Source of the DNA: Phycisphaerae bacterium
GTDB lineage: Bacteria > Planctomycetota > Phycisphaerae > UBA1845
Assembly (NCBI GenBank): GCA_028277545.1
Contig: JANQGB010001134.1
Coordinates: 1 to 7,787 of the forward strand
Length of the DNA stretch: 7,787 bases
Direction: 5' to 3'
In this document: positions 1-6,345 of the stretch, in pieces
How positions within the stretch are numbered: the stretch's first letter is position 1
How the letters are laid out: the number at the start of each line of letters is the position of its first letter
Notes under the pieces: model-generated
Told to the model about the DNA's origin: nothing
What the model saw: only the letters and a program-made list of their open reading frames with translations
Database searches by the model: none
Made by a program: the position numbers and the translations under genes

Positions 1-492
1 CCGACGCCCGCCAGGTACGAGGTCTTCGTGACCTGGGCCAACGGCGCCAACTGCTACGACGCCCGGCACACCGTCCGTCACTATCACGGCCAGACAGACC
101 TGCTCGTCGATCAGATCTCCAGCGGCGCCCCGGAAGCCCCCAACTACGACCAGTGGATCTCTCTCGGGCAGTATTGGTTCGGTGCCGGGCAAAGCCTGGA
201 CAACGCCTCACTCAACATCTCCGAGGAGACCGTGACTGGCCGGCCCAGTCCGACCTGGAACTTCCGGGTGTATGCCGACGCCGTCAAGTGGGTCTTCGTC
301 GAATGGTGGCCTACGGGCGATTACGACAACAATGGCCAGGTGGACCTGGCCGACTTCGCCGAGTTCCCGGACTGCCTGACGGGCCCGGGCGGAGGCTACG
401 CGAACCCCGACTGCCAGGCCTTTGACACCAACCTGGACGGCGACGTGGATTTGCACGACTTCGACGGCTTCCAGCGGGCCTTCGCCGACTAA
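1..492 (+). CDS. Secreted protein, 3' part: golvesin-C-like domain plus dockerin-like C-terminus
   Basis: The reading frame is open from base 1, so the gene begins upstream; the GTG at 28 is only an internal codon. About nt 13-306 encode a beta-rich segment with the pattern RYEVFVTWANGANCYDA ... ISLGQYWFGAG ... YADAVKWVFVE. I recognise this as the golvesin C-terminal-like (xanthan-lyase-type) domain, which in other proteins sits at the end of secreted enzymes or surface proteins and is thought to bind carbohydrate. About nt 316-486 encode two EF-hand-like Ca loops, GDYDNNGQVDLADF and DTNLDGDVDLHDF, separated by a Gly-rich insert bounded by two Cys. This is the planctomycete form of the dockerin type I tail. 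The catalytic or main domain lies outside the window, so the overall function is unknown. The frame ends with TAA. No cohesin is visible nearby, so a cellulosome role should not be assumed. Confidence 0.85.
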   Translation, partial: PTPARYEVFVTWANGANCYDARHTVRHYHGQTDLLVDQISSGAPEAPNYDQWISLGQYWFGAGQSLDNASLNISEETVTGRPSPTWNFRVYADAVKWVFVEWWPTGDYDNNGQVDLADFAEFPDCLTGPGGGYANPDCQAFDTNLDGDVDLHDFDGFQRAFAD

Positions 493-495
493 CAC

Positions 496-520
496 ACCGG
501 CTCCCTTCACGGGGCGGTTT
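496..520 (+). terminator. Possible weak terminator after the dockerin-tailed gene
   Basis: Four bases after the TAA stop, ACCG plus CCC can pair with GGG plus CGGT across the loop TTCAC, with a small unpaired internal bulge. The hairpin is followed by a short T run (TTT). The stem is imperfect and the T tract is short, so this is a tentative call. The rest of the gap to 638 shows no gene or other clear signal. Confidence 0.35.
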
Positions 521-638
521 GGCTGAGAGAAGACCTGACTACGATACGCGCCGAACTGGACCAGAACTCCGCAATTCGCAGCAGGTTACTGTCCTCGGTC
601 ATGCCCGGATACGTGGACCGTTGTCGCGGCTCAGGTCA

Positions 639-3347
639 CTACTCCGGCATCAGTGACAGCGGATTCAGATACACAGCTATGCTGTCGCTGTATGGGCTGG
701 CGACGGCTATGTCGAGGATTCCATCGCCATCGAAATCTCCCAGAGCGGTGGCTGTTGGACCCACCATTGTCGCGAAGGTCATCTCGCTGCCGAAGGTCCC
801 GTCTCCGTTGTTGAGCAAGATAGAGACGCGGTGTTCGTCGCGCAACGGAAAGGCAAGGTCCACGCTGCCGTCGCCATCAAGATCGTCCAGTGCGAAACTC
901 CACGGGCCGTGGCTGACCATGGTGGTTTCCTGGTCGGCGAAGGTTCCGTCACCGTTGTTGAGGAGGACACCTACGCCTCCGCCGCCGTCGCCGCCCTGCG
1001 AGTTGAGCAGATCCACATCGCCATCGTTGTCCAGGTCAGCCGCGGCAACCACGCGTGCGACTTCACCAACATCATTCAACAGCCCAGGCGTGAAGTTGCC
1101 CTGGCCGTCTCCCAGTAGGACTCCGCGGCAAAGGTCGCGGGCGTTGGTCGCCGCCAGATCAGCGTTGCCGTCGCCGTCGAAGTCACCCACTGCGACAGTG
1201 TCTGGTACCCAATAGGCATCGTACTTGTCAGCCAGAGCCAGCGTACCGTCCCCGTCATTGAGCATCACCGAGAGGGCGTTACCTTCCCTTAGCCCCAGGG
1301 CCGCAACCACGTCCAGATCGGCATCGTTGTCTAGGTCGGCCAGAGTGACATAGCTCGGGTAACCCAGGGCCCGGAACGCACCGTGCTCGGTAAACGTGCC
1401 GTCGCCATGGCCCAGCATGATGACTACGGCCCTGGTGAGCACCGCGGCCACGAGATCACGCTGATCGTCGTTGTTCACATCTCCCACGGCCACCCAGAAG
1501 GCGTGACCCGGTATCCCATAGCTGAGAACGTCGCCGAACGTGCCGTCGCCGTTGTTCAGAAACACCGAGAGGCTTTGCGCGTCTCTGTTGGCGACGACCA
1601 GGTCCAGGCTGCCGTTGTTATCGAAGTCGCCCGTGGCCAGCGACTCCGGCGACGGGCTAGCCAGTGCGACGTGGGGCTGCGTGTCCAGAACCACGGGCTC
1701 GGATGGTTCAGCGTGATCATCGGGCAGGTGCCCACCGCTGACGTTGAGGCACGAGACCCAGTCCGGATCGCCAAGCGGGTCCTCATCGGGGAGAGGATCG
1801 ATTCCGAGGTCGGAAGGGTCTATGCCGAGATCGGGCCCCTCCTCCGGGCAATTCACTATTTCCACGGTGTGAACACCGACGTCCGGCTGCCCTGTGTTGT
1901 CCGCCTGAGTCGAGTTCTCGTCCCCGCTGGCATCACCAGCTTCGTCCGTTGTCTGGGAACGTCCCGTACTGTCTCGGCCGAGGCAAGCCGAGTTCCACCA
2001 TGCGAGCGAGGCCACGGTCGTCAGCGCCCCGAGAATGTACAGAGTCTTGCCCCAACGCCGGCAGCCGCGCCCCGCACGTCTGTCAAACAGCGTCAGCGTC
2101 AGCAACATCACTCCGACCGGTGCGGCGCCAAGCAGTCGATTGGCCGGCGTTGCGGCGGCGAGCGGAGATCTGTTTGTGTGCCTGGCAGCACTGGCCGTCG
2201 TCTCATCATCCTCGGCCTCATCTACGGGCGTCAGCACATACGCCCGAGTGTCGTCTCCATCGTTTCCATTGACCAGGATCTGACCAGCGTCGTTCATGTC
2301 TTCAGCCCAGTCGTACAGCACGACGTTGCAACCGTCCGGGAGTGAATCGTTCAGATCGACGAGCAGGTCGTCCAGCCACAGGCGGGCTTTGGTTTCCCCG
2401 ATCTGTCTACCGGAATTCCCGGCGACCTGGCCAGTGTCGTTAATGCCCCTGGCACCACTACCCTGGCCACCTAATGTCCTGAGATCGATAAGCTCGTCCT
2501 CACGCCCGAGCGCGGCGTGGTATGGACCGGGCGGGGGGGCAGCCGTGTGTCTTGGACCCGAATAAAGGTGTTCTCCAGCTATGTCGTACGGCGGTTCGTC
2601 AGTTGGCCACACTCCCGAGCCCACCATCTCGCCGGCATTGTTGATTGCCCGGGCGTTCTCAAACTCGGGTAACTCGTCCAGTACGATGGTCACGTCACCG
2701 TCCCAGAGGAAATAGCTGTCAGGCGAGAGTCTTCCGATGACATGACCAAGCTCGTTAATATCGACGGGAAGCGCATTCCACCGCGGGTACGAAGGTGCCT
2801 CGGTCAGTATCAACTCTCCGTCTTGCCACAGCCCCCACCCACCCCAGGCATAGCCGTCTCCCCCGTCTAAATACTCACTCACGATCCAGTTGACGACCAC
2901 GCCGGAGTTGTTGATAGCGACCCCTGAGCTTCTGTATTCCAGAGGCATACTGAGATCCCGGAACTCGCCGTCCTGCCAGAGGAAGGCGTGCTCCACTTCG
3001 TTCCCGGTCTCGTCCGGTACATCGGACTCGCCGACTACCTGTCCCAGGTCGTTGATATCGTTCGCCCGGCTCTCCCGGCCGCCCATGGTTCCCAGGTGGA
3101 TCATGGTTCCGTCCCGCCAGAGGAAGGCGTGGGTAGTCTCGTCATCGGTCAGTTCCGACTCGCCGACGACTTCACCGTTTTCGTTGATGGCGAGACCCCA
3201 GGTGTACCGCCCTCCCAACGTTCCCAGGTCCGTGATCTCGTAGCGCTGCGCCGCCGCGGGCGTCGCTATCAGCACGCAGCACGCAGCCAGCAAGGGCATA
3301 CCGATGGAGACTGGCGTAGTTTGTGCAGAAGGCGTGTCAGGATACAT
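639..3347 (-). CDS. Exported double-repeat protein: seven HAF repeats, two hydrophobic segments, seven VCBS/FG-GAP repeats
   Basis: 902 residues, ATG at 3347, TAG at 639-641. The start is supported by AGGAG 7 nt upstream. Residues 1-33 form a signal peptide ending AAA|Q, though its n-region lacks Lys/Arg. Residues about 36-375 hold seven HAF-type repeats of about 45 residues (DLGTLGG, AINENGEVVGES, HAFLWRDG and degenerate copies). Residues 405-421 and 436-451 are hydrophobic, separated by an Arg-rich stretch (R423-K434), and C455 follows the second in an imperfect lipobox (NSAC). An acidic linker (about 456-555) contains the direct repeat DLGIDP. Seven Ca loops of DxDxDG type start at D574, D623, D671, D722, D771, D822 and D871, spaced 48-51 residues, mostly with NNGDGTF between them. 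This is the VCBS/FG-GAP pattern of a seven-bladed integrin-like propeller. Likely an exported or surface protein; ligand unknown. It may be a fusion of two secreted proteins. Confidence 0.88.
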   Translation of the reverse strand: MYPDTPSAQTTPVSIGMPLLAACCVLIATPAAAQRYEITDLGTLGGRYTWGLAINENGEVVGESELTDDETTHAFLWRDGTMIHLGTMGGRESRANDINDLGQVVGESDVPDETGNEVEHAFLWQDGEFRDLSMPLEYRSSGVAINNSGVVVNWIVSEYLDGGDGYAWGGWGLWQDGELILTEAPSYPRWNALPVDINELGHVIGRLSPDSYFLWDGDVTIVLDELPEFENARAINNAGEMVGSGVWPTDEPPYDIAGEHLYSGPRHTAAPPPGPYHAALGREDELIDLRTLGGQGSGARGINDTGQVAGNSGRQIGETKARLWLDDLLVDLNDSLPDGCNVVLYDWAEDMNDAGQILVNGNDGDDTRAYVLTPVDEAEDDETTASAARHTNRSPLAAATPANRLLGAAPVGVMLLTLTLFDRRAGRGCRRWGKTLYILGALTTVASLAWWNSACLGRDSTGRSQTTDEAGDASGDENSTQADNTGQPDVGVHTVEIVNCPEEGPDLGIDPSDLGIDPLPDEDPLGDPDWVSCLNVSGGHLPDDHAEPSEPVVLDTQPHVALASPSPESLATGDFDNNGSLDLVVANRDAQSLSVFLNNGDGTFGDVLSYGIPGHAFWVAVGDVNNDDQRDLVAAVLTRAVVIMLGHGDGTFTEHGAFRALGYPSYVTLADLDNDADLDVVAALGLREGNALSVMLNDGDGTLALADKYDAYWVPDTVAVGDFDGDGNADLAATNARDLCRGVLLGDGQGNFTPGLLNDVGEVARVVAAADLDNDGDVDLLNSQGGDGGGGVGVLLNNGDGTFADQETTMVSHGPWSFALDDLDGDGSVDLAFPLRDEHRVSILLNNGDGTFGSEMTFATMVGPTATALGDFDGDGILDIAVASPYSDSIAVYLNPLSLMPE

Positions 3348-3354
3348 GTCCGTA

Positions 3355-3359
3355 CTCCT
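3355..3359 (-). promoter_or_regulatory. Shine-Dalgarno site of the HAF/VCBS gene
   Basis: On the minus strand this reads AGGAG, 7 nt before the ATG at 3347. It is the clearest ribosome binding site in the window. It supports the chosen start over the internal Met17, which would give a signal peptide with almost no n-region. Confidence 0.7.
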
Positions 3360-3402
3360 GAGTGTGTTGGTTGGCCGCCGTCGACCCTGGTCTGGTGATC
3401 CT

Positions 3403-3408
3403 AGTATA
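3403..3408 (-). promoter_or_regulatory. Putative -10 element upstream of the HAF/VCBS gene
   Basis: The minus strand reads TATACT, one mismatch from TATAAT, 55 nt before the start codon, in an AT-richer island of otherwise GC-rich DNA. No good TTGACA-like box is seen 16-18 nt upstream, so the promoter call is tentative. Confidence 0.3.
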
Positions 3409-3747
3409 ACTCCTTGGCGTTCGGAGCCCTAGAGTTAGTGACCGCGTTCATGACTCGCCGCACCTCACCGTCGTCGGTGCCGGCCCCGATGACCGACCCT
3501 CATCCAGCACCGCGACCTGGGTGAGTCGGCCCTCCTGAAGACGCAGGGCTGGTCGATAGCCTGGCCGCCGCCCTGGGGCGAGTGAGCCTGGTAATCCTCG
3601 CCAACGGCCAGCATTCGGGCAACTGTTCGGCGGATGGAGCCTGACCTACAATTGACAGAGGTCGTGCGAGCGCGGGAGGGTTGCGTGGGGCGGCCGTGTG
3701 GGTGGCCGGGCTGGCAAGTCAAAGCTCGGTGACACGATCTGTGCACC
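3409..3747. other. Non-coding stretch between divergent genes, no convincing gene
   Basis: This lies between the leaders of two divergently transcribed genes. Open frames here are short and unlike proteins: a 114-residue minus-strand frame at 3465-3809 is Arg/His/Pro-rich with no domain, and plus-strand frames are broken by stops. A TTGACA at 3652-3657 has no -10 partner at normal spacing. A 5-bp inverted repeat (CGGCC/GGCCG, 3691-3695 and 3704-3708) could form by chance in GC-rich DNA. Part of it (about 3450-3653) might be a decayed coding remnant, but I cannot name a parent. Confidence 0.5.
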
Positions 3748-3783
3748 AGGCCGCGGGCGGCGCGCGGCCTATCGTGCCACGAT
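3748..3783 (+). promoter_or_regulatory. Two abutting inverted repeats in the leader of the zinc-ribbon gene
   Basis: The first inverted repeat is AGGCCGCG (3748-3755) and CGCGGCCT (3763-3770), an 8-bp perfect stem with a 7-nt loop. The second starts at the next base: ATCGTG (3771-3776), one C, then CACGAT (3778-3783). The second ends 12 nt before the ATG at 3796, right beside the weak ribosome site GGGA (3786-3789). CACGAT also occurs alone at 3733-3738. There is no T run, so this is not a standard terminator. It could be an operator or an RNA structure affecting translation; the role is inference. Confidence 0.4.
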
Positions 3784-3795
3784 CCGGGAATAGGC

Positions 3796-4875
3796 ATGTA
3801 TTGCGCCAAGTGCGGTCATCGGCTGTTGGATGCGGCTGGGCCGGAATGCCCGGTATGCGGAGATGCTGCGCCGGATGCGCTATCCCCGGCCGCGCCGCAG
3901 ACTGCCGCGGGCGGATCGGCGCCTGATTGGGCGATGGTGCCCTTCAACGTGCCCTGCGGTCGTTGCGGTGAGAAGCTCAACGGGCTCGCTCAGCCGCAGT
4001 GCCCCAAGTGCGATCTGGAACTGGTTTGGGACGACCTTCTGCCGGTCGAGGACATGCACTGCCCGCACTGCGACTACCTCGTATACGGCGCGACACGCGA
4101 GCGTTGCACCGAGTGCGGGGCGGTCTTTGCCTGGGACGATGTACTGGGCGCCGCCCAATCGCGGCGTAACTCCCTGTTCGAGCACTTCTGGACGCGGCGG
4201 CCGGTGGCCTCGCTGCTGCGTACCTGGTGGCTGGCCGCCATGAAGCCCCGCCGCCTGTGGGCGGAGTTCAGTATTCACGACTCACCCAAGGTGGCCCCGT
4301 TATTGGTCTTCATGCTTCTGCAATGGGCGGTCTTCGCCTACGGCTGGGACACCGTTGCCCGCGTGGTGGATCCGGCCATCAACGCCGCCTCCCGCTGGGT
4401 CTACGAGCGCGACTGGTTGGATCGGCAATCGTTAACCCCACAACCGCAGTCGTTCACCTACAGCTTTCGCCCGGGGACGGACTTCCTGAAGTTCACGGCC
4501 TGCTGGTACGTGCTCACCTTTCTGTCGTTTCAAGCCTTCGTGCAAACCAAGGCCCGCTACCGCATTCGCTGGCGGCAGATCCTGCGGGTTTTCGTGCACG
4601 GCACGGCGTTCGTCTCGCTCGCCACAGCGGTGTGGTGCGTGGCCGAGGCGGCGGTCGATGCCAGCCTGTTGGTGAATCCCGGCTGGGGCCGCTTCGTGGC
4701 TCGCCTCTATAATCCGCTGGGGCAGGGCACCGCCATCGTGGGCGCCGTGGTAACCTGGGCCCACATCTGGATCGGCTACCATTGCTATCTCAAGACGCCA
4801 CGAGGCTGGGGCACGGCGGCCATGTGCCTGATTCTCGGCCACCTGCTCACCCAGCTCCTGTGGATCTACATTTAA
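3796..4875 (+). CDS. Multi-pass membrane protein with three N-terminal zinc ribbons (Yip1-like layout)
   Basis: 359 residues, ATG to TAA. The cytosolic-looking N-terminus has three four-Cys zinc ribbons: C3/C6/C18/C21, C54/C57/C69/C72 and C89/C92/C104/C107. The second and third are internal duplicates with identical Cys spacing, each ending in WDD (residues 78-80 and 113-115). A basic amphipathic region follows (about 123-155). Hydrophobic segments lie at about 166-184, 232-249, 263-283, 312-332 and 340-359, giving five probable membrane passes. The chain ends inside the last hydrophobic stretch (LLWIYI). The layout resembles planctomycete zinc-ribbon proteins with a Yip1/DUF-type membrane domain; no enzyme motif is visible. 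The role is unknown, possibly metal-dependent assembly or membrane organisation. Only a weak ribosome site (GGGA, 6 nt upstream) supports the start, but the first ribbon begins at residue 3, so the start cannot be much later. It stands alone, convergent with the downstream operon. Confidence 0.82.
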   Translation: MYCAKCGHRLLDAAGPECPVCGDAAPDALSPAAPQTAAGGSAPDWAMVPFNVPCGRCGEKLNGLAQPQCPKCDLELVWDDLLPVEDMHCPHCDYLVYGATRERCTECGAVFAWDDVLGAAQSRRNSLFEHFWTRRPVASLLRTWWLAAMKPRRLWAEFSIHDSPKVAPLLVFMLLQWAVFAYGWDTVARVVDPAINAASRWVYERDWLDRQSLTPQPQSFTYSFRPGTDFLKFTACWYVLTFLSFQAFVQTKARYRIRWRQILRVFVHGTAFVSLATAVWCVAEAAVDASLLVNPGWGRFVARLYNPLGQGTAIVGAVVTWAHIWIGYHCYLKTPRGWGTAAMCLILGHLLTQLLWIYI

Positions 4876-4944
4876 GAGGAGCAACGGTCCGCCGCTGGAA
4901 CGCTCACCGTCGCGTCGATCAACAAAGCAAGCGGTTTCACCAAC

Positions 4945-4970
4945 GAGCCGCGGACTGTAAGTCCGCGCGG
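4945..4970 (+). repeat. Palindromic repeat, unit 1
   Basis: 26 nt with outer flanks GAGCCGC and GCGCGG, arms GGAC and GTCC, and a 5-nt loop TGTAA. The stem with the adjoining flank bases is 7 bp (CGCGGAC with GTCCGCG). It is preceded by AACGAGCC, as is unit 3 in its own orientation. It resembles REP-like elements in being intergenic, palindromic and next to a gene end. Confidence 0.8.
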
Positions 4971-4982
4971 GCAAGCACAATC

Positions 4983-5007
4983 GAGCCGCGGACTTCAGTC
5001 CGCGCGG
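4983..5007 (+). repeat. Palindromic repeat, unit 2
   Basis: 25 nt with the same flanks and arms as unit 1, and the 4-nt loop TTCA in place of TGTAA. It lies 12 nt after unit 1 in the same orientation. Confidence 0.8.
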
Positions 5008-5038
5008 ATTCTCTTACGGTGTGTAGCGCTCACCCTTG

Positions 5039-5050
5039 GCGGACGTCCGC
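5039..5050. repeat. Perfect 12-nt palindrome adjoining repeat unit 3
   Basis: GCGGACGTCCGC is its own reverse complement. Its last four bases overlap the outer flank of unit 3, and it carries the same GCGGAC/GTCCGC arms as units 1 and 2 without a loop. It may be a remnant of another unit or an extension of the element. Confidence 0.55.
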
Positions 5051-5071
5051 GCAAGCTGAAGCTTGCGGCTC
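5047..5071 (-). repeat. Palindromic repeat, unit 3, inverted, with a compensated stem
   Basis: Read on the minus strand this has the same 25-nt length, outer flanks (GAGCCGC, GCGCGG) and TTCA loop as unit 2, but its arms are AAGC and GCTT instead of GGAC and GTCC. Three of the four arm positions differ and each change is matched on the other side, so the 7-bp stem (CGCAAGC with GCTTGCG) stays perfect. Confidence 0.78.
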
Positions 5072-5187
5072 GTTCAACCAGAGTCTGGCGGGCCGTACGC
5101 AACCGAAACTACCCCCGCAAAGGTTCCGCGACTCTCAAGCGGGTGATAAGTTAGGTGACTGTCTATGGTTAACAGAGTGAAATGAAT

Positions 5188-5203
5188 AACGGCGCCCGCC
5201 GCT
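5188..5203 (-). terminator. Likely intrinsic terminator of the lipoprotein-glycosyltransferase operon
   Basis: On the minus strand, 10 nt after the TGA stop of the glycosyltransferase, AGCGGC pairs with GCCGTT (one G-T pair) around the loop GGGC. It is followed by ATTCATTTCA, a moderately T-rich tract. The position at the end of a three-gene unit fits, but the stem is short. Confidence 0.45.
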
Positions 5204-5213
5204 GAGGAGTGCG

Positions 5214-6338
5214 TCAGGACGCGTAGGCCGCATCGACGATTCCTGCGCAGAGCTCTTCGTTGCCGAGGAGGTTGCTGTACAGTCGGGCGTGTTGTTCAAC
5301 GTATCGGCGGGCGCTGAACACTTCGTAAGCCTGGCCGCGTGCCGCCTCCTTCATGCGGGCCAGCAGGTCGCGCTCGTCGAGCAGCGCGGCTATGCGGAGT
5401 GCGACCTTGTTAGGGGCGTCGGGCTTCACCAGCAGGCCGTTGTGCCGGTCGGCAATCAATTCAGCCGTCGAATACACGGCGGTGGCGATAACCGGCACGC
5501 CGGCAGCCATCGACCAGGCCAGGGCGGTGCTCGAGACGTCTCTCTCCGAGGCGCAGATCATCGCGTCTGCTGCCGAGATCAGATCCTCGAACGGAAAGCT
5601 CCGGCCGGGAAACCGAAAGTAGGGTGACAGATTCTGTCGATCGGCCAGCCGGGCGATTCTTGCTTGTTCGCGCGAGGTACCCGGGATAATCAAGCCCACC
5701 CGAGGTTCAACGAACGACCGGACCCCGATTGCCCAGTAAGCGGTGAACTGCCCGCCATAGCGGCTGGCCGGCTCCGGCGCAATGAAGACGCGGTCTGCAC
5801 CTGACAGGTCCAGTTGCCCGCGCAGGTCGCGCCGGCGGGCGGCGTTAATGGTGCCGAAATCTATACCGGGGCGTATCACCGGGCACGCCTCCGGGTCGCA
5901 TCCCTTCTCGATCAGGCGGCGGCGCACGGTCTGGGTCGAGCAGGCCAAGGCGATACGGTGCGATTCCTGGATCGAGCGCAGCATCCGCACCCGCCGGTCG
6001 GAGATGCCCGGGTCGAACTGCTCGACGACGATCGGCGTTGGGGCCGACGCGGCGGCGGCAGTCAAGGCCGCGTCGATTCCCCAGGCGTGGATCAGGTCGA
6101 TGTGGTGGGCTCTCAGGTGAGTTCGCAGCGCGGGTGCGCCGAGGAAGTGAGCCCCCAACCGTTTGGGCAGCAGGTGAATTCCGTCGCGAGTGCTGGCCAG
6201 GTGACGGCGTGTGCGCCCGTCGGTCACGGCGACGCTGCTGTGGTACTGCTCGTCCGGCAGTCGGTCCAGCAACAGTGTTGCCCCGACGCGCTCTTCCCAG
6301 CCGGCGTCGTCGTCGAAAAGGTGGAGGACGCGGATCAC
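5214..6338 (-). CDS. Glycosyltransferase, GT-B fold, GT4-like, with an altered EX7E motif
   Basis: 374 residues, GTG start, TGA stop. The N-terminal Rossmann half starts VLHLFDDDAGWEERVG; HAWGIDAAL (84-92) lies in the acceptor half. VIRPGIDF (154-161) matches the usual hinge motif PNGID. The C-terminal half contains FIAPEPASRYGG (185-196), a beta strand GLIIPG (215-220), FPGRSFPFEDLISAADAMI (243-261) and MAAGVPVIAT (277-286) followed by AELI and NGLLV. All are standard GT4 landmarks, so it probably moves a sugar from a nucleotide-sugar onto a glycan, lipid or protein at the inner face of the membrane. No membrane segment is seen. The donor-binding EX7E motif normally ends in Glu just before A-M-A-x-G; here that place is W275 and the first acid is D267 (E265 is two residues earlier). 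It starts 7 nt after the upstream lipoprotein gene, with GGAAGAG at 6350-6356 as ribosome site. Substrate unknown. Confidence 0.85.
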   Translation of the reverse strand: MIRVLHLFDDDAGWEERVGATLLLDRLPDEQYHSSVAVTDGRTRRHLASTRDGIHLLPKRLGAHFLGAPALRTHLRAHHIDLIHAWGIDAALTAAAASAPTPIVVEQFDPGISDRRVRMLRSIQESHRIALACSTQTVRRRLIEKGCDPEACPVIRPGIDFGTINAARRRDLRGQLDLSGADRVFIAPEPASRYGGQFTAYWAIGVRSFVEPRVGLIIPGTSREQARIARLADRQNLSPYFRFPGRSFPFEDLISAADAMICASERDVSSTALAWSMAAGVPVIATAVYSTAELIADRHNGLLVKPDAPNKVALRIAALLDERDLLARMKEAARGQAYEVFSARRYVEQHARLYSNLLGNEELCAGIVDAAYAS

Positions 6339-6345
6339 GGCAGGA

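Larger units (their letters stand above)
4876..5213. other. Convergent intergenic region carrying palindromic repeats
   Basis: No gene is supported between the two convergent stop codons. The region holds three copies of a palindromic element (4945-4970, 4983-5007, 5047-5071), a perfect 12-nt palindrome (5039-5050) and a hairpin near the minus-strand operon's end (5188-5203). About 5140-5190 is more AT-rich than the surroundings, with no clear signal. Open frames through this region (such as 4782-5180) simply read through the repeats. Confidence 0.7.

Noticed and set aside
601..1215. Plus-strand frame of 204 codons, Ser/Pro-rich
   Set aside because: It is the reverse reading of the Asp/Gly-rich VCBS repeats, which yields periodic Ser/Pro codons; not a gene.
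1383..2345. Long plus-strand open frame (320 codons) opposite the HAF/VCBS gene
   Set aside because: It is antisense to a gene with clear repeats, signal peptide and ribosome site; its translation has no domain. Long antisense frames are expected in GC-rich DNA.
3652..3657. Perfect TTGACA as a -35 box for the zinc-ribbon gene
   Set aside because: The sequence 15-19 nt downstream is GC-rich (GGAGGG) with no -10-like hexamer.
3465..3809. Minus-strand frame of 114 codons in the intergenic region
   Set aside because: Rich in Arg, His and Pro, no domain or signal, no ribosome site, and it overlaps the start of the zinc-ribbon gene.
4945..5071. Possible small CRISPR array
   Set aside because: Spacers are unequal (12 and 39 nt), one unit is inverted, the units themselves differ in the stem, and no cas gene is near. 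Palindromic REP-like elements explain it better.
5144..5165. Motif AGTTAGGTGACTGTC, as sometimes seen near REP-type transposases
   Set aside because: Only a single partial copy is present, with no transposase and no second end; the resemblance is from memory and cannot be supported here.
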